Of a stretch of DNA of 64,000 nt, positions 25,424 to 38,082 are shown in pieces. The DNA lies in NCBI GenBank assembly GCA_023014335.1, contig JAECYW010000011.1:1302001-1366000 (forward strand), written 5' to 3'. The notes beneath the pieces were generated by a model that was given only the letters and a program-made list of their open reading frames with translations, did not search any database and was not told the origin of the DNA. Both the position numbers and the translations under genes were made by a program. Numbering within the stretch: the first letter of the stretch is position 1; every line of letters begins with the position of its first letter. The DNA comes from Galerina marginata (Eukaryota; Basidiomycota; Agaricomycetes; Agaricales; Galerinaceae).

Positions 25424-26192
25424 AAGGGAGCAATGAGCTGAGCCCAGTGTAGGGCAGAAACGGTAGGCATTTTGGGCAAATCTATTTATAACACTCATCC
25501 TATGGTGCCCGTAAGTATCATTCATTCGTTTGACCACTTCCAGTGCACATTTCGCAATAAATTTTATATCATTAGGTTCGTATTTACAAGTACATTATGA
25601 ATATGTATTGAGAATTGGAGGGAGGAAAGAAACGAAGGGAATATAGTACGAAAATTGAGCAAATCTATTTTTATCGCTCATCCAAAAGGAGCCGAAAAGG
25701 CGCGGGACGCGTCCGAAAATGGAACTAGGACCCCGTCGGGACTCATGGGATCCATTTGCAGATTCGAGTTAGGCGTGTCGCGCCTCCCCGACGGGGTGAC
25801 CAACATCCCAGATGGAATGTGGGTACCAATATATACCCCCTGGCGCTTTTTCAGCCCCGAAACCCGCCCCCAATGATGAGCAGCAGCCAATTTTAATTGC
25901 TATCAATATTTGAAGACCCTGAATAATTTATTCCCGCGCCTAGAGGCGCCCAAAAGCGCCCAAATGATGAGCAGCACCTATTATACAGTGCCCGACATCA
26001 TGGGGGGCATTGTTTATATGTATTTACTACATCCCGCACCCCCAGAGCACCCATATACGTATTCCCAGCATGCCTACCCACCCTATAGATATGTAAAACG
26101 TAGGGACTGCAAAAAGGCAGTATTGGAAAAACCCACTCTGGATGTATAACAGGCTTTTGGGAAATTGCAGTGTTTCATATAGAAATATAGCT
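25424..26192 (-). repeat. Right inverted arm of the nested element
   Basis: Reverse complement of 21150-21918, carrying the same landmarks and the same 73-codon frame (25655-25876, here on plus). The similarity breaks at TAGCTG, about 10 bases before the proposed element end at 26201. Confidence 0.85.
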
Positions 26193-28097
26193 GACATGGC
26201 TGCGACGACGACGAGCCCGTGGCCATCGACCGTCCGGCCAACTATCAAGACCGGTACGCCCCCGGCGGCGTCAACGATCCCGCGTGCACGAATTGTCTAA
26301 GCAAGGGGGTCGACTGCGAGCATTGCGTCGACCCACGGATTACGCAGTGCATCCTCTGCCGGCGGTTGAAGGGATCTTGCTCAGTTTCCCCCGCGAAGGT
26401 CAAGTGGAACAAGAAGCACGGGATCAAGAGACAGCGCGCGCCACGCCAACCGACAGCTGGGCCGTCCGTCAAGCCCGAGTCGACCACGGCGCCAAAACCC
26501 AAGGCGCAGCGGTACACGAAGAAGCAACATCAGTCGGACATGAGGAAGTCTGGGTTGTCGATAAAGCCCGGCCGTCATGATACGGGTAAGTTTTTTTTCT
26601 TACCCGACCTGGTTCTGGAACTAACGTATCGTTATAGCCGAAAAAATAGTGGAGCTGCAAGATGCAGTACGCAAGCTGTTGCCTCTGCAGGACGTCGTAA
26701 GCGACCTGCAAGATACCGTCCGCCACCTTCGACACCAGGTCACGGAACTACAATCGGCCCAAGGCAGCCTGGCGTCCGAAGCAACGCAACGTCGGTTGCA
26801 ACATCTTGAAGATCAGGCGATGCTCAGGAGTGAGATGCGGGCGATCCAAAAATTGGTGCCTGTTGGGCAGTCCTCGCCGTCCGTCGGAGGTATGTATCTG
26901 GGAGCTCCGCCGAACGCCGCTGCAATTTCCATGGAGGAGGTACAACAGGCCTCCCTCATCCGTCGTCCGCCACTGGAAGCACCTCCACCAGAGCGACCGG
27001 TTCCATCGTCGTCTATTCCAGCAGAGCGGCCGTCGTCTCAACGCCCACTGGACCCATCACCACCGACCGGCCTGAATGCAGCCACCCATTCACCAGAGGT
27101 GGTTTTGGGCTCGCCCGGGCTTCCGAATGCTGAGGCTCAGGATGTTGATACCGCCGCACGTAGTCCACCGGCGCAGCCTTTTGTTGAGGTCCCCCCACCA
27201 TCGCTTGAACCGTCGCCCGCTCTTCCGGACCGCCCGTCCGGCCCTCCACCAGGTCCAGTGGAGGCACCTTCGATGCCAAGTCTGCCTGAGCATAGTGGTC
27301 GACCGACGGAGGCTGTGGTGGCGCCCCTCTCTCCCGCAGGCCCCATTTCAGGGCCCCTCTCTGCGGTTGTTGTGGAACCATCCCCGCCCATTGTCCCTAC
27401 TCCAAGTCCGTCCGTCGCGTCGAGCCAACCGCCGCTGCTCCCCTCTGTGCTGCCACCGCCCATCCCGACCTCAACCCCGTCCGTAGTTTCCAACCCACCA
27501 CCGCCCGTCTCTTCTTCGCCGCCACCACCCGTCCCGTCAACAACACCACCGCCCGTCCCGTCTGAACTACCACCGCCTGTCCCGTCCACCCCACCGTCGC
27601 ATCCTACCCCTCTGGCCGCTCCTCCACCACAACTTTCCCCAATCCCGGAGCAGCCAGAACCACAAGACAGCCCCGCCGTTGCACCAACTCAAGAAGTGAC
27701 GGCCGCCGCCGGGGTTCAACCTTCGACGGGGGACGATGTCGAGATGGCCCCACCCGTGCCGCAAATTTCAATCACGCCGCCATCACAAGAGGGACCGACT
27801 ACCCCCGTCCCTGGTCCCAAGAAAAGAAGCCGGTCGTCGTCCGTTGTCTCCACTCGCACCTCAAAACGTCTCAGGAGGACACCGGTGGATTGAACATGTT
27901 TTGCGGGGTTTAGGTATTCGGAGGGCCGTTTTTTTTGTACTTGTATTATATTTTGTTTTTTTTGAAATTTTATTTGTTCTTGGTCTTCATGGGGCATTGA
28001 TAAGGGACAAGCAACAGAATGAATTACTCAGAGCAGGTATAACATATTACAAAATAAATCAGGTGTTGGGACCTGGAGAATGCAAGTGGGTTTTTTG

Positions 28098-30491
28098 TCA
28101 AGAGTACTGATAACGGCCCATCCGGCCTTTAGGACCCTCTTCATATTCCGGCCGTTTAACAGGGTTTCTTAGACGGCCGGTCGTCCGGTGCCCAACCGTA
28201 GCGCTGTCAGGTGGCTGGTGACGGCTTGTATCCAGGCCGCTGGAGGCTGTAACAATTGTGTTCTGGTCCTTCACTTTCTTCCTCTTTTTCTTGACCGGGG
28301 CATCAGCTGGATCAATGTCAATATCTTTGCTGCCACTTGCTACAGCATTGATTTGATTGACGGCCTTGGAAACTTTGACGGCCTTGGGGAGCTTGACGTC
28401 TGCGACGGCCGGCCGGACGATTGGTGCCAAATTACGAGCGGGCACGTTATCTTCTTGATCCGTCGGCAGCTTTCTCTTGTGACCTCTATGAATAGTAAAG
28501 TTTTTGTCGGTATCATAAAATCCCTCAGGTTGAGGGACATCCGGCCGTCGGACAGGAATGGGCTTGGGCCTAGGCCCGGGCTTTGCAATTTGGTCGGTGA
28601 CAGGCCTTGGTTTGGGTACATTGTGACTGATGGCATCAAGGACTTGGGTTTCATGTTGTGGTCTTGGAGGTATGGAGGACGTTGGCGGGAAAGGGGAATG
28701 TTGGACCGGGTCATTAGGGCCATGGACGGGTATGAGTCGGCCAGGGTCATCGTGCGCCGGGTTAAAGCCCGGTGGATGAATAAAGCCATAGGTCGGCTGG
28801 CCAGTGTTTCGGAGCACCGGGTCAATATTCATGTCCATTGGATCCTCACCCTTCATGTTCTCAGTACCCGGTTGGTAGCCCCATGTTACCGGCGCATCAG
28901 AAACGTCGAGGGTGGTAGGGAGTTCAATATGTCCGTCAGAAACGTCAGAGTCCGATTCTTCTTCACTCGATGTGACAACTGGCTTGCTCGTTGCCTTTTG
29001 CTTACCCTTAGATTTGGCTTGCTTACGTCCGGTTGTTTGACGGACACGTTTGGCCGGTCCGGCTGTAGGCTGTTCATTGTCAGGGGAAACCATGTGGTCC
29101 TGATTTGGATATTCGGCGGGGACCATCCTGATGGCATTTTTACTGCCTGCTTGGACATGAGAGAAGCGGAAGACCTCCGCAGGAGGGAATGTTTCCTGTC
29201 GTTTCCGCCAAAAGGTAAGCAAGGCCTCGATCTCAGGTTCATTGAGTCGTGACGGATCCATGATTTCAATGTCCTCCGGCCAGTATTCCTTGTCCGCCCA
29301 TTTGATATGGTTCCCGCCGGTCATAGACTTGAAAGGCGCTGAAGCGGTCGGCCGTCCGACGGCCAGAGCTATCCACAATCAATATGACAGAAGCCAGGAG
29401 TAAAATTTGCCACTCACCATAGTGTTCATTGAGAAAGGTACGGACCGTATCCTTCCGATCTGCAAGCTTCGCTTTGTGCTCACCGGACGGACGAATAACA
29501 GGATACCCGTCCCGATGGTCGACAGCATTCGCCAGAGTGGCTTTGCGTTGCATCCGGACGTTCATTGGGCCGTTCGCAACATCGCTGCCAAAGCCATGAG
29601 CGTACGCCGCGTACGGCCACCATGCCTTGAGCATGTTATCCAGGTCTTCCGGGTATTTCTCATCAAACGTCTTCACTTTGACTGGTCCAACGAGATTATT
29701 GAAGTCGTACCTATGGTATTAATTAGATTCTTACGACCGGCGATCTAAAAATACGCTTACACCACTGATATAAGCCGTCCTTCCTCATTGACGTAGCTCG
29801 TAAATGTAATGGACCGGTGACCCATCCGGTCATACCGTAGCTGATCCATGGAAAGGCTCAGTGAAGTGCCGTGCTTCTCCGCCTGCCTATAATACTCCAA
29901 TTAGTTGTTGGGAAAATGGTGACAATCCTCTCATACTTTTGCTTATAGCTGTCGGGAAAACCAGTTTCCACCCACTCGCGCCGGGCTTTTTCGTACCCCC
30001 TCAAGACGTCCGGCGGTAACTGGTCCTTCACATTCTTCACGGCCGTCGTGTAAAACCCGATCCAATTTGGCCCTCCCGGTACTTCTCCAGATAGCCTATG
30101 AGCTTCCTCCATAATTGCTTCTTTCTCCTGGTCAGCTAAAACTTCCTTTAAAGACAGTTTGGGGGGCAGCAGAAGGTATTTTCGGTTCTTGGCCTTTTTC
30201 CGCCCTCTATTGCTAAACCAGTCTTTAACTTTCTATAAATTGATGAGTAATAGGAGTCCACAATGAAACACGGCATTCACGTACCCTTTTCAAGATCTGT
30301 TTCTCACTATCCGACGCCGTGGGGTGAAGTGCGTAAATCTGCTTCATGACAGTTTTACCGAGTAGGTCCTTCCTTCCTTCTTTGTCCGAGTCGCGAAAGG
30401 CATCTATATAGGGTACTAAGAGAGCTTCTTCCTCGTTGTTCCATGGTGATTTTGAGTGGCTGCTCTTCTTCTTTTTTGTCGGCTTGGTCAT
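28098..30491 (-). CDS. KDZ cargo protein with WFSNR (homeodomain-helix-like) motif
   Basis: Start ATG 30491 in a Lys-rich leader. Exon 1 (30491-30285) carries PWNNEEEALLVPYIDAF; exon 2 from 30232 begins KVKDWFSNRGRKKAKNR, which looks like the third helix of a homeodomain (WF-N-R pattern). Further exons, joined at GTATGA, GTAAGC, GTACGA and GTGAGT donors, encode a conserved-looking central part (e.g. LDNMLKAWWPYAAYAHGFG). The long last exon (about 29365-28098) has a helical start (LNEPEIEALLTFWRKRQET), then disordered Ser/Pro-rich sequence with several basic patches, e.g. VKKKRKKVKD, that look like nuclear signals. It is divergent from the transposase gene across 1.4 kb. Role unknown; DNA binding is an inference from the motif only. 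Confidence 0.7.
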
Positions 30492-31904
30492 GGTGGAAGG
30501 AAAAAAATGTGGTTCGTTTCCAGGCACCGCCCAGATGTGTATCAAATGTTGCAGGGTTTCAAGCCCCGAAAAATGTGATGGCATGGTCGGAGCTAATCCA
30601 AAATGGGAAATATTTCCTAAAACGGTGTATTCCACCTTGAGTCGTTGTCATCTACGGAGAGGATGTCTTTTGCAGTTTCCTATGTAAATGGTTGCAACTT
30701 GGGCCTTCAAATGAGCAAAATAGAAAACTAACATGTCCTTGGTCCCGATAGACAAAGATTTTGCATTCCTTGCAGTATTTGGTGAGACGTTTAACAGCAA
30801 ATCTTTGCTAAATTAGAACACTGGTTTAACAGGGTGGGCACCGAGGATTAAATGGTAAACAATACACCTATGAGTTAATAGCATTACGACCGTCTTTCAT
30901 GCCAAAATCTGGGGAACCTCGTTGAGAAATGATTACGGGGTGCTTCATTTAATAATCACCGGCGCTTAATCTTTAGCGACCGGCTGAGCCAGGACTTAGG
31001 TCAAAGGTCCTGAAACTCTGGCACCTGGCTTATGTAGTGCAAACACTTAATTGCCTATATAAACCTGAAGGATAAGCATCGTGGTTGTCAATTTTGAAAT
31101 TGTGTTTCAAAATGTCAAGATTCTCGGTTGCTTTTCACTATGAGACTGTGAAGAGTCCTCGAAACGAGTTTCTATTTTAAGATCAACGTTTCCAAGTATC
31201 TAAATCACTTTAAATATGTCATAACTCCTTACTGGCCAAGTATTATAGCATTTGGTCAAGATCTGACTTCACAGGACGACATTTGATGGTGGTCCAGGAT
31301 GACTAGGAGACATGTATGTTGACTGGCCCATGTCACAATCCCGATCATTCCAATCATTGTCGGTCTTTGCCAATCGGTAGACCCCAGTAAGAGAATGTAA
31401 TATCTACAATTTAAAGTCCCAAGCCCCATACTACAAGTGACCGGTTGCTGACAGCCAGCGCTGTGTTTTCAATGGTCTGAATGATATTCTATGGCAATTG
31501 CTGTAGTTGGGAGACATTCTGGATACTAGGCACACCCAGGGTAAACAGATATGTCAACCCTGCTGATAAGAACGCAGTAATCAGGGAGGAAGATGACTGA
31601 CCGGACGTTGGGCGGAATAACTACATTGTGAACGGTGTCCGATATATTAGAGCAATTGGGGTAATTGGGACATAGAATGAATAGCTTAGCTTCATATGTC
31701 AGTGAATGTATAAATATTCACCCAACTACCCCAGTACCGTAGGTATGACAGGCGGCGAGTACAGGGGTATGTGGATGTCGTGACCTGTGCCATTGCTCAT
31801 ACTGGTCAAATCTTTTGGAACATCCAAATCCTATATAATGGACCGACATTGTTCTACCATCCTCCCAGAACTTACAAGGTTACGTCCTCCATCATCTTGC
31901 TTCA
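30492..31904. other. Divergent intergenic region inside the KDZ element
   Basis: AT-rich, with no open frame longer than about 85 codons and no recognised motif. It separates the WFSNR gene (-) from the transposase gene (+) and should hold both promoters. Confidence 0.5.
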
Positions 31905-34900
31905 ATGCCTGCGAGCAGGGACAAAATGACTGCACCGCCGCCGGGGCCCTTGGCGAAACCTACTACCCGCCGCCGACAGGGTGGAACAATCAGTAATAAA
32001 AAACTTACACAGCCTCCTCCCGGAATGACCATTTCGAATCCATCTGTTCCGTCCGCTTCGGCAACTAGCCACCCCGTTGGTACAAGAATGGTTTACACGG
32101 CGAGCGACACCGTCCGGGGGCCGGCCTTCAAACAGCGACTCACAACATTTGACCTCCGTAGAGCACCCGCAAGAGAGTTCGAAGCTTCTGGTACCAGCAA
32201 TCCTGATATTGAAATGACATTTGACATACCGGAGCCAACGATGGACACGGGTTCACCCCCAGCGTCCGTACCGTTGGGTAGGAACACGAAGGGCAATGTA
32301 AGTTCTTAAGATCATACAAGGACCATTCACTGACTTCAGGCTGGAATGCTTCAGACACAAAATGATTATCTGCAAGAATTTCTGGGCATTCACAAGGATA
32401 TCTTGCAGGCGCTTCTATCAACGTACGGATTGCCACCTAGCAGCCAATGTCAAATGTGCAAGGAGGCTATCGGCCGTTGGCGCTGTAAAGACTGCCAAGG
32501 CCGGCCGTTGATTTGTCGGGGCTGCTGCCGATGGAGTCACCGCCGAACACCTTTCCACCGCATCGAAAGATGGACTGGCAAATTCTTTCAGAAGGCCGCC
32601 CTCTGGGAGGTTGGTGTTCCGCTCGTCATACCTCACTCCGATGGCACCTGCGACACTTTACGGCAGGCCATCAATGACATGGAAGAAGCGGAAGTACATC
32701 GCGACGACCAGGAGCAAAAGATCACCCAATCTCTTGCTTCCCTTCTTAGTATATATCCCGGCGCCATATCAACACCCTCTGCTTCGGACGACGGTGAAGC
32801 GCCCCTCAGTAACACTGATGTCAATTGGGACGATGTCGCAAACGCAGCGGCGATGGTTACCGAGGATTTATTACCGGAGTTGCAAACAGTGTCGGACTCG
32901 GATGAGGATGATGAAGACGAAGAGTTTGACCGGACCGGCGGTGCTTCTATGGATGACAGTGATGAGCGGTCAACGGAGGAAGAAGATATTGCGTCACAAA
33001 CGGCCATGGATGTCGGACAAGATCAATACGTACGTTTCCTCCTGTTAAGTGCAGGTTCCTTTGCTTATTTTTAACAGGTTGGTGGGACGGCCGCCGGTAT
33101 CATACCGAATGATGGAACGACGGAGGCCCCGGCCATTGATCCGGAAGGATTTCCTTTGCTCGCCGCCGAAACTGAACTTCCCCTCCTGGATGATCCAGGT
33201 GATGAGGCAGACTGGGACGATATCGCAGATACAGTTGAACCGTCAGCCGCCGACCCAAAGTTGGCCAATGGTGTTCCTATCAAAGATACCTGGGACAATC
33301 CATTTGTGACGATCGTCGACGGGTCCGGTGTTCATCATCTGCCGTTGGTGACTTGTAACTGCCAAGGGACTGGCAAAAAGATTTCTGAAGCCGTCATCGC
33401 CGGATTCCTCCCTTCCAGCTTCAAAGATATCAAAACACTGTTTACCACGTCCTGCCTGGATGATTTCAGATTGGCCAATCTAGAATGCAAGACGTCGGCT
33501 TATCAGTATTACCAGATGTTGCGCCGGCGGACGAATCCTAGTAACCCGACAGCCGTGCCGGACAGATATGCGGAGCTACGTAGGGCATCACGAGAATGGC
33601 GGTATCTGAAAAAGCTTAAGCAAAGCGGATCCGGACATTCACATGTTGCGCCGGGGACGGGGGACTTCACCGTGTTTTGCCCTGCCTGTCCTCAGGAGGG
33701 AATTAATATTCCAGCGGATGCGGACATATCGGCCGACCCGTAAGCATTATTTCCCCTGGTGTTTGCCCTACTGATGGTTTTCGGCAGTAACCTTTACACA
33801 CGAACATTTGTGACGGACGGTAACTTTAGTGCCGATCATTTGAAGCAGAAACGTCCAGGCGATGATGTATGGCTTTGGAACGGGGAAGGTCTTATGACCA
33901 ATCGCCATCGGTACGCCGCGCATTTAAAAGTAGCTATTGAACAATATACGGTCAGTGTACCTTTGGAATGTTATTAACCTGCCTTTAAAGTCAAATTCTT
34001 TTCAGGACGCGCCGTGCAATCACAACTTCCATGCGGTGGACGACGCCAATCGAACGTCGACCACAAACGATGTCACTGGAATCGTCGCCGTTGCCTGCGC
34101 TCGCCACGGCTGCTTCGCACCAGGATCCGTGTCAGATCTCCAAAAGGGTGAACGTCAAATGAACGTTGACTGGGCCGTCGCCGAGGGAATCCGGAATACT
34201 AATATTCCTCTTAACGGCCGGATTCTTATGCTTTACGATATTTTTTGTCAATGGTCAATTTACCAAAAATGGCGTTTCGAGGAACCAAGTGGCCATTTGA
34301 CCTTGCCGGCCGGGTTGAAGATCGACGGAGGAATTGGCTTGTTTCACGTTCACGGCCATAGGGAGGAATGTCTGCACCGATACGCAACGTACTACATTCC
34401 TGGTGCAGCTGTCGTGGACGGTGAAGTGTTAGAGCGGCTGTGGTCCGTGCTTAACATGGTGTCCAGGTCGACTCGAACGGCCACACTGGCCCACCGGGCA
34501 GAAGTGTTGGACGATCATATGGCAGACAACAACTGGAAGAAACTTATTGGAATGGGTGAGGCGTAATACAAATGTACAGGGCATACTCTCAAATAAATTT
34601 TATTCAGTCGCCGTTGTTTGCAAAAGATACCAAGCGGCCGTTGATTCCAGTGAGGAGACCCAATTGTATTACGACGAGTTAACCGCCGCGGTCGAAGGGC
34701 CAACCTTACGGCAATGGACTCAAGGAAATCGAATACGCTGAGCGGAAGCGGACGGTCAAAATTGATGTCATGGATGTTATGGCGACAAAGGGATCGAAAC
34801 GTACGTGCCATGCAGCGACCGCCGGGGCAATCTAATGGAGTTTATGCACATAGCTCAAACACGCGCCGACGCAGAATTGGAGCTGGTTGAAGGCTCCGCC

Positions 34901-36044
34901 AAGGCGGACACAGCTACCGTCCGGTGGTTAATGACGGGGTTAACTTTAGAGGAAGACCAGTAAGTCATGGCATAGTGACAGTCTAATTTTGTTAATGTGT
35001 TATCATCAGGCTTCATCTTCAAATTTTCATATATCGAAAGGGTAGGTATCCGACAAAGGCGGAGAGGCTTGATATTGGCGTCCGTCGTGGGCGTCTTCGT
35101 GCCCGGATAGACAAATTCCAACGGGAGGGATTACGTAAATATGACGATGATGCACAAGGCTATTTGGCAGGCGACGCGGCGCACATCGACCTATTTGAAT
35201 ACAGGGAAACCGGCCTAACGGAAGAGTCTGACATCGGAGCGGAGGCCGGAACGGAAGCGGAGAAGATTCAACTGGCTTTACCTTCAAGCTTTCCCCCGGC
35301 CTATTTGGATAAGTTAGGCCTTAATACCCTCCGGGATCAGGAACTATCTCTCAGACGCGGACAGGCCAATGATGCTTTGCAAGCCATCAGACTTGCAATA
35401 GGGCAAAGATCGTTTCAATATACGTCTAATATGAGGGCTGATACAGGTAAGGCTTTGAAAACACGGTCGCGCAGTGCTATTCAAGGCCTCGGGCATACAA
35501 TTTCCGCCAACCGCCGTATGTACGTTAAATGCCGGGCGGCAATGGTAACGCTAGGAATGCCAGAACAAGAACTCCAAGTTACCTACCGGCCAATAACTGA
35601 CAAGGACGTGCAAACTGACACATCAATACACGATCCCAATCGGCCCGGAGCGTCCAAAGCGCAGGTCAGCTGGATATTTACAGCCGGCGGAGCTCAGGCC
35701 GACGGGCCAGACTTCATGAAAGAATGTACGTCGTTTTAATTATAACTACCGGTGGTCACTAATGAGAAAGTTCAGATTATCGCGTCCATTGGCTTCGTGC
35801 GAGAGCGCATGCCCGGCGCTGGAGTGAAGAACTGCGATTGACAGAGCACGAAATGCAATGGACAACTCGCTTCTTTTTATTTAAATCGGACGGATGGGTC
35901 AAATTCAGGGATACAGCAAACGGCAGTAACGCTGCAGGTGCCGTTGCTTATGCCGAACGTCAAATCCATTTCTGGCAAAGCATGGCGGAAAGGGCGGAAG
36001 ATCATTTTAAACACGCAAATTCTAACTACGTCAGTGTGTTATAA
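31905..36044 (+). CDS. KDZ-family transposase with CxC2-like cysteine cluster (one frame change)
   Basis: Nine exons can be placed: 31905-32297, 32340-33029, 33078-33739, 33788-33950, 34006-34555, 34608-34800, 34854-34959, 35010-35726 and 35776-36044, all with GT-AG introns. After a disordered leader comes the cysteine cluster CQMCKEAIGRWRCKDC and CRGCCRWSH (near 32452-32545), then an acidic linker and HHLPLVTCNCQG, typical of the KDZ-associated CxC2 region. The catalytic core follows: TDGNFSADH (first Asp, near 33811), MLYDIFCQW (second Asp, near 34230) and DGEVLERLWSVLN (Glu, near 34421), with the H-H-EC pattern HVHGHREECLHRY before it. The C-terminus has the family's HWLRARAHARRWSEEL helix. 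In exon 6 the frame must shift by one base near 34725 (from LRQW to LKEIEYAERKR), so this copy may be inactive unless that base is an assembly error. It would cut and paste the element in the nucleus. Confidence 0.88.
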
Positions 36045-36178
36045 TCATTTCTGGACCCGCTGTGTACTGTAAACGGACATTAAGTATTATGCTTTGTCAT
36101 GTAGTCACGTGATCGTTGAATTTCGTAAAGTTGCTCTTATCACTGTTTTTCATTGAAGATCAACCATCCATCCGTCCT

Positions 36179-37980
36179 ATGAATCCAGCAATGAACAACT
36201 TACGCCCAATGCACCCTTTTACCCCGTTCAATCCCATATGTATCTTCGGTGATCACGAAATAGATACGGTGCAAACTCAGATATATTACATGACCAGCCG
36301 GCTTCGGGAAATCCTCTTGCATCGGTTGGACGGTCCTCATCAGGAGCAGATATGGACCTGGTGGAATGTCCGATTTGGTTTGGAAGTGGTAATTTGTTTC
36401 ATTGCTTAACAATATAGGATTTAATACTTGAAATACAGCAACTTGCGAACTCCTTGGTCGGCTGGGCAACTGGCCGTCGGGCTTTCAGTCGACATTCCGT
36501 ATCTACTGCGTTCTATTTGCGTTTTTGGGCCCTATATCAATATGGAATATTCATTGTCCTACACTCCAGAACTGGAGGTACTCCTACGGCGCTTACCTAC
36601 CGTCACGGACAGTTTCGCTCTATGGCCGGCCAAAGTCTACTACCTGCAATGGTGGAACGAGGGGGCTTTAGAAGATAATGCATTGTCTACAGAAACCTTG
36701 CCTCTTGCTGTTATTCTCCATCGCACTGTGGTCCGCGGTTCGACTCCGGAGAGCTCCTTGGATAGCGAGGCCAGCACGGAAGGACCCCCACGCCGATCGT
36801 TTCTGACTGAATTCCCCAACGAAGTTCCACAGTCACGGAAGGGCAAAAAGAAGCAAGACGACTCCACCGTTTGTTTAAAATGTCCGAAATATCGCTCCCT
36901 CGCACAACAGGCTTCAGCAGGTCTAAAGGAGGCTGTCACCCACTTGGCCGCCGTCCGGCAATACATCGAATGGTCCACCGCAAACTCGCAACGGATGATT
37001 CAGGGTTATTATAAACTTGCAAATCAAGCCGAGCAGGTCAACCGCGCGCTGGAGAAGAAAGATATCCGTCAAATGGCACTCGGTCGCCAGGAATCACCGG
37101 CTGATCCTCCCCCTTCCCGACCAAAATCGATGGATTACCCTCAAGCTGACGGTATTAATTGGGAAATGTTCCCCTATGAGGATACACAGGGGCCGTTACT
37201 TTCGAATCCGTCTGAAAGTGTGGACTGGGAAACCGTTGACCACCCACCCAATCATTCTGCGGCGACGGCCGTCCCGTACAATATGCCGGTGAATATTATG
37301 TTGCTTGACACCGGTGGATTTGATATCGGACTCTGGGCGGTCAGTGTCTTCGCAGCTGGGGACTATCCACCGGAACCCAATGTTGAAGACGCCGCCGTAC
37401 AGATTTCTTCTTTTCTGACGCGACGACCCAATTCCCGTTACCGCCGCCCGATCACTTACAACCTGGTGCCATGCAAGAGGAGGGTAATTTCCTTTTTCTT
37501 CGTCACGTTCCTTTGCATACCCCGGCCTACGTCTCTACAATAACACAGTTTCCTTCCCCAACGTCCGCCGCCTCGACTCTTCCGCTCCTCAGCCTCTCCA
37601 TAAATCCAACGGAGCACGTGTCTATTCAAACGGATCCTGAATATTCTGACAACGGTCCTGTTCACCTTGTCAACTTAGATCCACCAGTCACCCAACTGCC
37701 TTACCCTGACAATGGACGGCGGTCAAACCGGTGTTCCCATTCCTAACCTGTCACCTGGTTCTGACGATGTAGAAATGCAATCACCCCCTGCCGACGGGCC
37801 GTCCTTCAATGCAAACCTCATACCCGACGGAGAACCGCCCTTAATCGAGCCCCGTCCTCCGCCGGCACTTCAATATCTTCACGTGGCCTGTCTGATCGCA
37901 ACACCTCCAGCGAATCTGGAACTAGCTCAGACGAGGATGAAGATGATTTGATGGGCGAAGGTCATCATCACGCCAGTTAG
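36179..37980 (+). CDS. KDZ cargo protein of unknown function, frame unclear at 3' end
   Basis: ATG 36179 lies 134 bp after the transposase stop. Exon 1 carries DHEIDTVQTQIYYMTSRLRE; exon 2 (from about 36440) encodes an ordered region, then disordered sequence with a CLKCPKYRSL cysteine pair near 36874 and a helical stretch (LKEAVTHLAAVRQYIEW). An intron of about 60 nt beginning at the GTAATT near 37482 leads to Ser/Pro-rich sequence. Two frames compete at the end: one stops at 37951, the other gives a more protein-like acidic tail (SESGTSSDEDEDDLMGEG) with TAG at 37980. Similar hypothetical genes accompany KDZ transposases in mushrooms. The family is not recognised, and the closeness to the transposase suggests a shared role. 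Confidence 0.55.
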
Positions 37981-38082
37981 CATCATTGAATCCCCGGGCA
38001 ACACTATTGGTATTGGAACTCAGTTGCTGTACAATATTTTGTTATTTTCATTGTATCTATATTCAATATTAATACCACTGGT

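Larger units (their letters stand above)
21141..26201. mobile_element. Nested 5061-bp insertion with ~770-bp inverted arms and 8-bp target-site duplication
   Basis: Arms at about 21150-21918 and 25424-26192 are reverse complements with few differences. Shared landmarks are CCCTACACTGGGCTCAG at the inner edge and GAAACACTGCAATTTCCC near the outer edge. The flanks carry the direct repeat GCGACGAC (21133-21140 and 26202-26209). The insertion falls inside an open frame that becomes continuous without it. The outermost 10-12 bases of the two ends match only roughly. No transposase is recognisable inside, so this is a non-autonomous element. An 8-bp duplication is usual for hAT and reported for Zisupton-type elements; long arms recall Mutator-like elements (9 bp). 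The superfamily is undecided. Confidence 0.8.
19688..27893 (+). pseudogene. Cys-cluster/coiled-coil/Pro-rich KDZ cargo gene, split by a 5-kb insertion
   Basis: Left half: exon 19688-20269 and exon from 20319 (intron GTGAGT...TTTAG), Thr/Pro-rich, then a helical patch (WHKAFMATSIPVPQLLETMA), a basic patch and an acidic run of Glu/Asp. The reading frame now stops at TAG 21147, seven bases inside the inserted element. Right half: from 26210, with a cysteine cluster CTNCLSKGVDCEHC and CILCRRLKGSC, a GTAAG intron (26586-26637), a heptad-rich coiled coil (ELQDAVRKLLPLQDVVSDLQ and onward), a long Pro-rich region and a basic end (KKRSRSS...SKRLRR), TGA at 27893. Both halves are in the same frame once 21141-26201 and one 8-bp repeat are ignored. 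Cys clusters of this form are common in basidiomycete transposon-associated proteins and probably bind zinc. Whether either half is expressed alone is unknown. Confidence 0.75.

Noticed and set aside
26219..26809. A separate gene starting at GTG 26219
   Set aside because: No ATG start; the frame continues upstream to the duplicated 8 bp and matches the frame of the left half, so it is the 3' part of a split gene.
27013..27764. Minus-strand Gly-rich frames around 27.1-27.7 kb
   Set aside because: Antisense of the Pro-rich coding region (CCN codons read as GG).
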